Assembly: GCF_000173355.1 (NCBI RefSeq)
Contig: NZ_ABXA01000003.1
Location: forward strand, 44,389 to 108,388
Reading direction: 5' to 3'
Length of the DNA stretch: 64,000 nucleotides
Origin: Anaerococcus hydrogenalis DSM 7454
Lineage (GTDB): Bacteria; Bacillota; Clostridia; Tissierellales; Peptoniphilaceae
The notes below the pieces were generated by a model that saw only the letters and a program-made list of their open reading frames with translations, did no database searches and was not told the DNA's origin. The translations under genes and the position numbers were made by a program. The stretch's first letter is position 1. Every line of letters begins with the position of its first letter. Shown here one piece after another: positions 30,036 through 36,876 of the stretch.

Positions 30036-30116
30036 TGGGACAAGTGGGATTCGAACCCACGAAAGCTAATCCAACAGTTTTACAGACCGTTCCGTTTTCC
30101 ACTTCGGTATCTTCCC
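30036..30116 (-). tRNA. tRNA-Tyr (GTA), atypical
   Basis: The minus strand folds as a class II tRNA. The D stem is CCG/CGG, the anticodon stem ACGGT/ACTGT holds loop CTGTAAA with anticodon GTA, and a long variable arm is followed by T arm GTGGG-TTCGAAT-CCCAC. The acceptor stem GGGAAGA/TTGTCCC has one A-G mismatch and one wobble pair, and no CCA is encoded, unlike the three other tRNAs here. It lies next to an IS110 element. Confidence 0.8.
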
Positions 30117-30139
30117 ATAAAAACCTGCTAACAAAAGTC

Positions 30140-30176
30140 AAGGAGAAAAGCGAATTATTTTTCCTTTTCTCCTTGT
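30140..30176. repeat. inverted repeat upstream of tRNA-Tyr
   Basis: CAAGGAGAAAAG (30140-30151) is perfectly complementary to CTTTTCTCCTTG (30165-30176). The hairpin lies between the IS110 element and tRNA-Tyr. A T tract after it is missing in either direction, so it is not a classical terminator. A second small hairpin (AAGCCG/CGGCTT) lies at 30208-30227. Confidence 0.6.
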
Positions 30177-30324
30177 TGTTTAGAGTTTAAATTTGAGCAC
30201 AACAAATAAGCCGGTTACAATCGGCTTGTTCAACTATTGCATTCTTGATTCTAGGCTACTTTTAATAACTTCTTTTCTTGTTTTGATGCCATAACTTTTG
30301 CATAGTATATTCTTAAGAATTTAT

Positions 30325-31473
30325 TTAATCCTGCAAATTTACAAATCTTCTTAGCCTTTCCATCTTTTTCTTTTTTATCATATATAGATATATATCATTT
30401 TCAGTATCTTTTGCGCTCATCATGCATTTCATAACTTGATAACCTACTTTTCTTAGTATTGCATTTCCTCTTTTTGTTATTTTTCTCTGATCTGCTTTAA
30501 AGTTACCTGACTCATATGGTGGTGAATCTATTCCTACAAATGATATTAAACTTTTTTTGTTTTTAAATTTTGATAAGTCTCCAAATTCTGCTGTAATTTG
30601 CACTGCTAATTTATCTGATATTCCTGAGAATTTCTTTGCTTCTTGATATTCTTCTAAGGACTCGGAAATTTCTATCACTTGTGATAAAATAGTATGTAGA
30701 ATTTGATTTATATGCTTTATCAATTCTATTCCTTCTTGTATGCTAGTCTTTATATATGAGCTATTAGAAGGTTGAGTTGAGATACTTTCCTCTGCGAGCT
30801 TGTATATGGATTTAGCTTTATCAGAATTAGGATGGTATCTCTTTTCTTTTGCCCAGTTTTTAAAATCTTCTATGAATTTTTCTTCTGGTTTTTCTAATAC
30901 TAGGTTTTTATGCCACCGTATTTCTAAGAAGTCTAAGAGTTTATCTTTTGAAAAGTCTCCTGAAGCGTGTGGAATTAGTTTTTTTATTCCTGGAAATGTT
31001 TGATTTATTGTTTGATCTATGAAATTCATTTGATTGATTCTTAATTCCATATAGTGCTGATAGGATCTGTTTAATTCTTTTAGGACTCTGAAACTTTCTG
31101 AATCTACTTTGTATTCTTGTAATTCTTTCCAGTACATCAAGCCATATTCTGCTATTTGTATGGCATCTATATTATCATTTTTTGCTTTTCTAAAGTTGAG
31201 TACTCGACAAAACTGTTTCATTTTTAAAGGATTTACCACAGTTACAAAGTATCCTTTGTCTTTTAATTCATAGAGGATTGGAAGGTGGTATTTACCTGTT
31301 GCTTCCATGATTATCTTGACTTCTTCGTTTAATGATTCTAGTTTATTTGAAAATTCTTCTACTTTTGTTTTGTTAATATCAATATCAAAAGGCTTCCAAA
31401 TGATTTTGCTACCTTGTTCTAGTGCACAGAATGTAAATTTTTCTTTTGCTATATCTATTCCTATAGATATCAT
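30325..31473 (-). CDS. IS110-family transposase
   Basis: DEDD-type recombinase of 382 residues. The N-terminal RuvC-like domain has ISIGIDIAKEKFTFCALEQG, IIMEATGKYHLPIL, VVNPLKMKQFCRVL and KNDNIDAIQIAEYG, supplying the acidic residues. The C-terminal transposase_20 domain has FSGISDKLAVQITAEFGDL, FVGIDSPPYESG and TKRGNAILRKVGYQ with the serine-containing active-site region. The start is set at ATG 31473 behind AAAGAGAG. An upstream in-frame extension of 28 codons lies in the non-coding left end. The gene is unbroken, so the element may be active. It is flanked by non-housekeeping DNA. Confidence 0.92.
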   Translation of the reverse strand: MISIGIDIAKEKFTFCALEQGSKIIWKPFDIDINKTKVEEFSNKLESLNEEVKIIMEATGKYHLPILYELKDKGYFVTVVNPLKMKQFCRVLNFRKAKNDNIDAIQIAEYGLMYWKELQEYKVDSESFRVLKELNRSYQHYMELRINQMNFIDQTINQTFPGIKKLIPHASGDFSKDKLLDFLEIRWHKNLVLEKPEEKFIEDFKNWAKEKRYHPNSDKAKSIYKLAEESISTQPSNSSYIKTSIQEGIELIKHINQILHTILSQVIEISESLEEYQEAKKFSGISDKLAVQITAEFGDLSKFKNKKSLISFVGIDSPPYESGNFKADQRKITKRGNAILRKVGYQVMKCMMSAKDTENDIYLYMIKKKKMERLRRFVNLQD

Positions 31474-31645
31474 TTTATTACTCTCTTTCTTTTGATTTGT
31501 AGTTCCTACCTGCACCATTACACTCATTTTAGCTCGTGACACGGACGTTTTGCCCAACCTGCTTAACCGAATATGAATAATGAAGAGGTAGTTGACAGTT
31601 TTTGTGACGGATATTTTAACCCTAAAAGACGATCGTCATACTACT
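31474..31645 (-). ncRNA. candidate IS110 bridge RNA
   Basis: IS110 elements encode a structured guide (bridge) RNA of about 170-180 nt in the non-coding end upstream of the transposase. Here the minus strand has TATAAT (31651-31656) followed by about 172 non-coding bases that lead into the transposase ribosome site. The RNA would begin near 31645 and soon contain the palindrome GACGATCGTC (31628-31637), a possible 5' hairpin. No -35 box is present, as expected if it is supplied only when the ends are joined in the excised circle. Loop assignments were not attempted. Confidence 0.45.
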
Positions 31646-31659
31646 CCTTCATTATACAA

Positions 31660-31701
31660 AAATAGTGCAAGATAGAAATAACTTTCTTTCTTACACTATT
31701 T
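31660..31701. terminator. strong hairpin at the edge of the IS110 element
   Basis: AAATAGTG (31660-31667) pairs with CACTATTT (31694-31701), and the interior (AAGATAGAAA with TTTCTTTCTT) extends the stem with a mismatch. On the minus strand it runs into five T residues. It would stop transcription entering the element from the right. Confidence 0.65.
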
Positions 31702-31710
31702 ATGGTACTA

Positions 31711-31872
31711 AAAAGACGAGCAAAAACTCGCCTAACTTGTCTACTGTATTTTGATGTAAATACTATATGGTATTTTCATCTCCAACTTGTATGTAATAAA
31801 GTTTTTTCGTTCATGAAAACCCCTTTTTTGATTGTGCATGTGACTATCACAATTATACCCTATTTAGTCACA
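31711..31872 (-). promoter_or_regulatory. orphan leader-like transcription unit
   Basis: On the minus strand the 8-bp inverted repeat TGTGACTA/TAGTCACA (31839-31846 and 31865-31872) brackets a TATAAT. Downstream come an AAGGGG ribosome site, a 12-codon frame (31814-31776, MNEKTLLHTSWR) and a hairpin with T tract (31711-31731). This has the layout of a regulated leader peptide with attenuator, but the next DNA is the IS110 element, so no controlled gene follows. Confidence 0.35.
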
Positions 31873-32003
31873 AGTGTATTAAAATCGAGTAAAATAGGTT
31901 ATAATTGTAATGAACGGAGGTAAAAAGCTAGACCTTTCGACTTCGCTATTGCTCCGCTCAAGGAAGTCCACTTCGTTTTACTTTTTCCTCTAATTTTCCA
32001 AAT
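31873..32003. other. non-coding stretch with weak palindrome
   Basis: No gene is seen. A plus-strand TATAAT occurs near 31900. At 31940-31970, GACTTC and GGAAGTC flank a GC-richer core (GCTCCGCTC) that resembles part of the palindrome at 58381-58462. Confidence 0.3.
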
Positions 32004-32040
32004 AAAAAATCCCTAGTTAAGTTCATGACTTTCCTAGGGA
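32004..32040 (-). terminator. terminator of zinc-resistance operon
   Basis: TCCCTAG (32010-32016) pairs with CTAGGGA (32034-32040), with extra pairing inside, and is followed by six T residues on the minus strand. It lies seven bases after the ATPase stop codon. Confidence 0.8.
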
Positions 32041-32046
32041 ATGTAT

Positions 32047-33894
32047 TTATATTTTCTTTTTTAGTATCCTCATTGACCATAGGACTGCTATTATTGTAAC
32101 TCCAACATCTCCAAATATTGCTAGCCACATATTTGCATAGCCTAGTAGTCCTGCTATTAGGATTCCTATTTTGACTGCCATTATGAAAGTCACGTTTTGC
32201 CTTACTGTCCTATTGGTAAGGTCTGAGATTTTCATTAGCTTGCTCATCTCTCTAAATTCTCCGTTAACTACGAGTATATCGGATGATTCTATAGCAAGGT
32301 CAGATGCTGTTTCTCCCATTGATATACCAACATCTGCATTGGTAAGGACTGGGGCGTCGTTGATACCATCTCCTACAAAGACTGTAGGAAGTCCTTTATC
32401 TTGGTAGCCTTTCATAATTTCTAGCTTCTGGTCTGGCATGACTTCTGCGTAGTAGTCATCTAGGCCAAGTTCTTTGGCTGTTTCTTCAACTGCATTTTTG
32501 CCATCGCCTGATACTACAGCTATATTTTCAAAATGGTTGTGAAGATCTTCTATAGTTTCAAATGATTGGTCTTTGATTTCATCTTCGATTATTACTTTTG
32601 CAGCAAGCTTGTCATCTATAGATACATAGATTGCCCTGTCATTTTCTTCTCCATCATAGCCAATAAATCTAGCAGAACCTATCTTGATTATGTCGCCATC
32701 CTTGCTAGTAGCTCTTACACCAAGGCCCTTTTCATTGGTTACTTCTTCAAACAAATCATGTTTTTCATCACGGTCTAGACTTTCTACGATCCCTTTTGCG
32801 ATAGGATGGGTACTCATTAGCTCGATATTATATATATAATCGAGGATTTTTTCCCTATCATGGTCAGTAAAATATTCTATATCTTTTACTTTGAAATTCC
32901 CTGTAGTGAGGGTTCCGGTTTTGTCTGATAATAGGACTTTGGCATTATTTAGTCCTTCAAAATACTGGCTTCCTTTTATAAGGATTCCATTTTCACTAGC
33001 TAGGCCAAGGCCTGACATAAAGCTTAGTGGGACTGATAATACTAGGGCACATGGGCATGATATTACTAAAAATGTAGCTGCCAAGAATATAGAGTCATAC
33101 CAATCTCTTCCAAAAAATAGGGGAGGTATGATAGCTACTATAAGCGCAATAGCTACAACAATTGGGGTATAGATTCTGGCAAATCTTGTTACCATTTTTT
33201 CACTTTGAGACTTACTTTCTGCGGAATCTTCTATAATCTCCATAATTTTTGCAGCAACGGAATCATCAAATTCTTTCTTAGCTTCCATTTTGATAATCCC
33301 TTCAGTAAGAAGAGATGAAGATATAATCTCAGACCCTACTTCGGCTTCTACTGGCATGGATTCTCCAGTAACAGAGGATGTATCAAGTAGACCATGGCCT
33401 TCTATAACGACACCGTCCACACCAATTTTCTCACCATCACGAACCAGGAGGATATCTCCTACTTCTACATCATCTAGGTCGATTTCTGTAGTAGAACCAT
33501 CTGGGTTTACCTTATTGGCCACATCAGGCACTAAGTCTAGGAGTTCTTCTATGTTTTGGCGGGACTTATGGCTTGCTATATTTTCAAATAAATCACCAAA
33601 ATTATAAAAAAGTATTACAGCAATTGCTTCTATATATTGGCCTAGGATGAAGGCTGCAATTGATGCAATAGACAAAAGGAAGTTCTCATCCATGGCCTGG
33701 CCACGGATGATTCCCTTAAACCCTTTTATCAAAACATTCCATGCGGATAGCAAGTAGGCTAATAAAAAACCTCCCACAATCCATATATTTTCACCTATAG
33801 TATTCCTTAATACTGCTAATATAGCAGTAAAAATACCTATAGATATAAGTTTACTAAGCTCCTTTTTATGAGAATCTGTCATAGACTCAAGCAT
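32047..33894 (-). CDS. P1B-type heavy-metal-transporting ATPase (Zn/Cd type)
   Basis: Membrane pump that exports divalent metal ions using ATP. The 615-residue protein has the actuator TGES (TSSVTGESMPVE), the membrane metal site SCPCALV near residue 279, the phosphorylation motif DKTGTLTTG near 323, the HP motif STHPIA, and GDGINDAPVL. CPC with a downstream N/K-type TM8 and SmtB-type regulator suggests Zn(II), Cd(II) or Co(II) rather than copper. The N-terminal metal-binding domain is missing because it is encoded as a separate small gene immediately upstream (3-base gap). Confidence 0.93.
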   Translation of the reverse strand: MLESMTDSHKKELSKLISIGIFTAILAVLRNTIGENIWIVGGFLLAYLLSAWNVLIKGFKGIIRGQAMDENFLLSIASIAAFILGQYIEAIAVILFYNFGDLFENIASHKSRQNIEELLDLVPDVANKVNPDGSTTEIDLDDVEVGDILLVRDGEKIGVDGVVIEGHGLLDTSSVTGESMPVEAEVGSEIISSSLLTEGIIKMEAKKEFDDSVAAKIMEIIEDSAESKSQSEKMVTRFARIYTPIVVAIALIVAIIPPLFFGRDWYDSIFLAATFLVISCPCALVLSVPLSFMSGLGLASENGILIKGSQYFEGLNNAKVLLSDKTGTLTTGNFKVKDIEYFTDHDREKILDYIYNIELMSTHPIAKGIVESLDRDEKHDLFEEVTNEKGLGVRATSKDGDIIKIGSARFIGYDGEENDRAIYVSIDDKLAAKVIIEDEIKDQSFETIEDLHNHFENIAVVSGDGKNAVEETAKELGLDDYYAEVMPDQKLEIMKGYQDKGLPTVFVGDGINDAPVLTNADVGISMGETASDLAIESSDILVVNGEFREMSKLMKISDLTNRTVRQNVTFIMAVKIGILIAGLLGYANMWLAIFGDVGVTIIAVLWSMRILKKKI

Positions 33895-33897
33895 ATC

Positions 33898-34122
33898 CTA
33901 CCTCACTAAGACAGTCCCTGGCTCAAGTTTATCAGCAAGTCTATTAGCCTCATCAAAGATAGCATCTTCATCAGCACCATCAGCTAATTCCATCTTTAGC
34001 TTCAAAGTTAGGAATGATAGGTTGGCATCATTCACTCCATCAATTTTCTTAACAGCCTCTTCAATCTTTGCTGCACAATTTGGACATAGGTCATCACTTT
34101 CTACTTTGTATTTTACTTTCAT
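33898..34122 (-). CDS. stand-alone heavy-metal-associated (HMA) domain protein
   Basis: A 74-residue ferredoxin-like metal-binding protein. The metal motif is DLCPNCAAKIEEAVKKIDGV, with CxxC, followed by NDANLSFLTLKLKME. It is acidic at the C-terminal half. It lies between the metal regulator and the ATPase, ten bases after the regulator, and probably delivers or senses the metal for the pump as a detached N-terminal domain. Confidence 0.9.
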   Translation of the reverse strand: MKVKYKVESDDLCPNCAAKIEEAVKKIDGVNDANLSFLTLKLKMELADGADEDAIFDEANRLADKLEPGTVLVR

Positions 34123-34131
34123 TATATTCTC

Positions 34132-34425
34132 CTATTCTTTAATATGTTCTAATCCTGTCTTAAAAATCGTCTTGACGTGGTCATCGGCAAGTTCGTAGTA
34201 CACTGACCTGCCACTTCTCTTGGAACTGACCAAATTGTTATCCTTCAAGCTCTTTAGCTGGTGGCTTATAGCCGACTGGCTCATATCCAAGACTTCTGCA
34301 ATTTCGCCTACAGAAGTAGGCCCACTAAAAAGCACATTCATAATCCTAAGCCTAGTCGAATCGCCAAAAACCTTAAAAAGATTAGCTAACTCAAATAAAA
34401 TTTCCTCATCTTTGATAGTTATCAT
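34132..34425 (-). CDS. ArsR/SmtB-family metal-sensing repressor
   Basis: A 97-residue winged-helix repressor. The DNA-recognition helix is DMSQSAISHQLKSLKDNNLV and the wing SKRSGRSVYYEL. The C-terminal helix reads ADDHVKTIFKTGLEHIKE, which matches the alpha-5 zinc site D-x-H-x10-H-x2-E of SmtB/CzrA. Cadmium/lead-type N-terminal cysteines (ELCVC) are absent. This predicts a zinc sensor that releases DNA on metal binding. ATG 34425 follows GGAGGTG; an in-frame GTG two codons earlier is less likely. It autoregulates through the operator just upstream. Confidence 0.92.
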   Translation of the reverse strand: MITIKDEEILFELANLFKVFGDSTRLRIMNVLFSGPTSVGEIAEVLDMSQSAISHQLKSLKDNNLVSSKRSGRSVYYELADDHVKTIFKTGLEHIKE

Positions 34426-34449
34426 TATCACCTCCGTTTATATGAGTAT

Positions 34450-34525
34450 ATGTTTATATGAACATTATAGCATATGTCTTTCTAATGTCAAATTTATATA
34501 TGAATAATTTTAATATATGAATGTT
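34450..34525 (-). promoter_or_regulatory. promoter and SmtB-type operator of zinc operon
   Basis: TTGACA (34486-34491) and TATAAT (34464-34469) with a 16-base spacer drive the operon on the minus strand. The inverted repeat ATGTTTATATGAACAT (34450-34465) abuts and overlaps the -10 box and resembles the 12-2-12 SmtB/CzrA site built on ATATGAACA. Two further TATATGAAT half-sites occur at about 34496-34525, upstream of -35. Confidence 0.8.
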
Positions 34526-34597
34526 TGACTTCTGTTTTTTTACCTTTCCAAGCGGGACTTTTACTCTTTAACAAAAAAGACAGAATCCCCCGTCTAA

Positions 34598-35340
34598 TTA
34601 ATACCATTTTTTTCCATTGTATTCTGTGTGCTCTAGGTCTATCTTTTCCCAGCCGCCAAACCTTGATATATATTGGTTTTTAAGCTCTTCATACTCTTCT
34701 TCGCTTACCTCTACCGTGTCATACTCACTGTAGTAATAGAAAGGCTTTTTTGCTTGCTCAAAGCTGTTTGCAGCTTCATCATAGAGCCAGTTATATCTTT
34801 CCTCAGGATAAGAGTCATCTTCGACTTTTCTTTGATCCTCAGAAAGCCATTGCCAAGCTGTTTTCCAGTAGCCCTCTGCCCTTTTGCGCTGATACTCTTC
34901 TCGCCTTTTACGAGCTTCTCGGAGCTTTCTTTCTTCTCGCCTTTCTGCTCCTATAAGCTCTTTTTAATCTTCTGAAAGTTCGATAGTATCCTCTGCAAAG
35001 CAGTAGTCGTACCATTCCCCGCCTTGGCGATTGGCACGCATAGAAAAGATATAATCTTCAGATATCGGCTTTCTATATATCTTCCTCCAGCCTTTTACGG
35101 TGCGTAGCTCTGTATCATCATAAGGCTGATGACCTCGGTATATACTGATAGCTTTACCATCTGAGTAGCAGTCGCAGTATCTGAGAAGATTACGCACTTT
35201 AGTGCTGGTCTTTATGCTTATAGGGACTTTGCTTTTTTTAAGCTTTTTTAAGTCTCTGATATCTATGATTTTTCTGCCATCTTTATAAGTATCTATACTT
35301 TAAGGAGGTTTTCTTGGTGCTTGAAGTTAAAGCTTAATCC
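34598..35340 (-). pseudogene. decayed gene of unknown function
   Basis: A minus-strand reading frame starts upstream of 35300 (LSFNFKHQENLLK), needs one extra base near 35301 to continue as SIDTYKDGRKIIDIRDLKKL, runs to an in-frame TAA at 34964-34966, and then stays open in the same frame to 34598, ending in GWEKIDLEHTEYNGKKWY. The product would be about 240 residues, rich in Tyr, Trp, Glu, Arg and Lys, with a charged coiled segment in the middle. It uses AGC, CTC, GAG and CGT codons more than its neighbours and is less AT-rich, suggesting transfer. No start codon or domain was recognised. It has no obvious promoter. Confidence 0.55.
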
Positions 35341-35342
35341 CT

Positions 35343-35367
35343 CCACCTGCATAGCAGGTGGTTTTTT
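35343..35367 (+). terminator. GC-rich plus-strand terminator hairpin
   Basis: CCACCTGC (35343-35350) pairs perfectly with GCAGGTGG (35354-35361) over an ATA loop, followed by six T residues. No plus-strand gene precedes it, so it may be a remnant of a mobile element or of the gene that was lost here. Confidence 0.7.
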
Positions 35368-35455
35368 GTTTGGATCTCTTTCGTTCGCTCTAATCACTTA
35401 AGTGGACAATAAAAAAGTGAATAACAATATCGTTACCAACACATTTCCCAAACAT

Positions 35456-35490
35456 AAAAAAAAGAACGTTGTTTTATCAACGCTCTTTTT
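35456..35490. terminator. bidirectional terminator downstream of tRNA-Leu
   Basis: AAAGAACGTTG pairs with CAACGCTCTTT over a short loop, with an eight-A run on the left and a T run on the right. It ends the minus-strand tRNA-His/tRNA-Leu transcript. Confidence 0.8.
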
Positions 35491-35495
35491 TATTC

Positions 35496-35581
35496 TGGTG
35501 CGGGATAAAGGAGTTGAACCTTCACGAGAAAATCTCACTAGATCCTAAGTCTAGCGCGTCTGCCAATTCCGCCAATCCCGC
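35496..35581 (-). tRNA. tRNA-Leu (TAG)
   Basis: An 86-base class II tRNA with encoded CCA. The acceptor GCGGGAT pairs with ATCCCGC, the anticodon stem CTAGA/TCTAG holds loop CTTAGGA, giving anticodon TAG, and the T loop is GTTCAAC. It follows tRNA-His by three bases. Confidence 0.95.
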
Positions 35582-35584
35582 ATA

Positions 35585-35662
35585 TGGGGTGAGTAGAGAG
35601 ATTCGAACTCTCGATCTCCTGGGCCACAACCAGGTGTCTTAACCAACTGGACCATACCCACC
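35585..35662 (-). tRNA. tRNA-His (GTG)
   Basis: The anticodon stem CCTGG/CCAGG holds loop TTGTGGC, giving anticodon GTG. The extra 5' G-1 pairs with C73, as in all bacterial tRNA-His, and CCA is encoded. The T arm reads GAGAG-TTCGAAT-CTCTC. Confidence 0.95.
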
Positions 35663-35830
35663 AAATAATAACTTACTATATAAGTATACATCCAATTGAA
35701 TCACTTGTCAAGTAAATTTTAAAATAATTTTGAAAATTTTTTATATTTACTATGGCCTGTCTCTTTCGACTTAAATATAATACCATAAATAAAAATTTTT
35801 TTCAAATTTTTTTTTGATATTTTTTTAAGT

Positions 35831-35859
35831 TTTACAAAAAATTAGACTTATAGTAAAAT
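35831..35859 (+). promoter_or_regulatory. promoter of the small peptide-recX operon
   Basis: TTTACA (35831-35836) and TAAAAT (35854-35859) are spaced by 17 bases, 33 bases before the small peptide ATG. The 35663-35830 stretch before it is AT-rich with no other feature. Confidence 0.65.
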
Positions 35860-35892
35860 ACTGTTAAGAAAGAGAGATTTAGAGGTGATTTA

Positions 35893-35997
35893 ATGAAAAA
35901 GAAATCTAAAAGTAAAGTAATTCTAAGAATTTTTGCTGTAGTTGTTGCTCTATCAATGGTAATTCCTATTGTTATGAATGCTATTGAGTCTTTATGA
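35893..35997 (+). CDS. small 34-residue membrane peptide
   Basis: A short gene with a strong AGAGGTG ribosome site encodes MKKKSKSKVILRIFAVVVAL and continues SMVIPIVMNAIESL. A lysine-rich cytosolic start is followed by one hydrophobic helix (residues 10-29). Its TTATGA end overlaps the recX ATG, so the two are translationally coupled. Short one-helix proteins of this kind with a basic start are widespread in Firmicutes (DUF4044-like), but the family assignment is not certain. Function unknown. Confidence 0.7.
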   Translation: MKKKSKSKVILRIFAVVVALSMVIPIVMNAIESL

Positions 35998-36587
35998 TTG
36001 TTGAAAATATTGAGTATTCTGATAAGTATAATCTGGTAAAACTTACCATATCTAGGGAAATTTTTTATATTTCTTATGATTTTTTTAATGATTTAAATAT
36101 TACAAAAGATGAGGATTTAGATTTTAATCTTTATAAGAAAATTTTAAGTGAAGATGATTTTAATAGGTGTAAGAATGAGGCTTTAAGGCAAATTTCTTAT
36201 AGGGCTAAGACTTCTTATGACCTTATTTATAAGTTAAAGAAGAAAAACTATTCTTCTGAGTCAATTGATAGGGTTATTGATTTTTTAAATGAGTACAAGT
36301 TGATTGACGATGAAAATTATGTAAAGTCTTATATTAATGATAAATCCAACATAGCAAATTGGTCTAAGGGTAAGATAAGATATAAGTTAAAGACCAAATT
36401 TATTGATGACAAACTTATTGATAAGTATTTAAATAAAATTTCCTATGATGAGGAATATGAAAAAGCCTATAATTTTGCTCTTAGAAAAAAGGAAAGTACT
36501 GATGAAAAGAATAAGATTTATAGGTTTTTGGCATCTAAGGGATTTTCTTATGATATTATTAAAAATGTTTTGGGTGATTTGTTTTAA
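35994..36587 (+). CDS. recX: RecX-family regulatory protein
   Basis: A 197-residue helical-repeat protein that modulates RecA filaments. The diagnostic segments are ALRQISYRAKTSYDLIYKLK, DRVIDFLNEYKLIDDENYVKSYI and SKGKIRYKLK, which make up the three-helix RecX repeats. recA is not in this window. The gene is coupled to the small peptide upstream and its stop overlaps the GIY-YIG gene start. Its codon use is normal for the host. Confidence 0.9.
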   Translation: MIVENIEYSDKYNLVKLTISREIFYISYDFFNDLNITKDEDLDFNLYKKILSEDDFNRCKNEALRQISYRAKTSYDLIYKLKKKNYSSESIDRVIDFLNEYKLIDDENYVKSYINDKSNIANWSKGKIRYKLKTKFIDDKLIDKYLNKISYDEEYEKAYNFALRKKESTDEKNKIYRFLASKGFSYDIIKNVLGDLF

Positions 36588-36862
36588 TGGATGACGCATA
36601 CGTTTATATATTAAGATGCTCTGATAATAGCCTATATACTGGTTGGACCAATGATATTAAAAATAGGTTGGATAAACACAATAAAGGAAGAGGAGCAAAA
36701 TATACAAGAGCAAGAAGACCTTGCAAGCTTGTTTTCTATAAAAAAGTTGATAACAAAATCAAGGCCATGCAGATTGAGTATAGGATTAAAAGATTAAATA
36801 AAAAATATAAGGAAAATATAGTAAATAATTTTGATAGAAAAAAATTAGAGCTTATCGATTAG
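36587..36862 (+). CDS. GIY-YIG domain protein (UPF0213/YhbQ type)
   Basis: A 91-residue stand-alone GIY-YIG nuclease domain. The motifs are YVYILRCSDNSLYTGWTNDI, with the two Tyr, then KYTRARRPCKLVFYKKV and the catalytic Glu in AMQIEYRIKRLNKKYKE. Proteins of this type are common in bacteria; a role in nucleic-acid repair or turnover is suspected but substrates are unsettled. It is the last gene of the recX unit and converges on the RNase E/G gene. Confidence 0.9.
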   Translation: MDDAYVYILRCSDNSLYTGWTNDIKNRLDKHNKGRGAKYTRARRPCKLVFYKKVDNKIKAMQIEYRIKRLNKKYKENIVNNFDRKKLELID

Positions 36863-36876
36863 ATAAGCTCTTTTTC
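36847..36876. terminator. bidirectional terminator between convergent genes
   Basis: GAGCTTATC (36848-36856) pairs perfectly with GATAAGCTC (36862-36870). A T tract follows in the plus direction and a T-rich run in the minus direction. It overlaps the stop codons of both converging genes. Confidence 0.85.

Larger units (their letters stand above)
30200..31660 (-). mobile_element. IS110-family insertion sequence (approximate limits)
   Basis: The element comprises the DEDD transposase at 30325-31473, about 120 bases downstream and about 180 bases of non-coding DNA upstream. IS110 elements lack long terminal inverted repeats, so the ends are estimates. On the upstream side a TATAAT at 31651-31656 is a plausible left-end -10 box, and a hairpin at 31660-31701 marks unrelated sequence. 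On the downstream side the element should end somewhere between the transposase stop and the tRNA. Confidence 0.5.

Noticed and set aside
31474..31557. 28-codon N-terminal extension of the IS110 transposase
   Set aside because: The residues (MGKTSVSRAKMSVMVQ) have no family support, and the region fits a non-coding left end; the DEDD domain starts at ISIGIDIAKEK.
35341..35455. Riboswitch or IS200/IS605 end around the GC-rich hairpin
   Set aside because: Only one perfect hairpin with T tract is present; no conserved riboswitch core and no TnpA/TnpB gene are seen, so it is called a terminator only.
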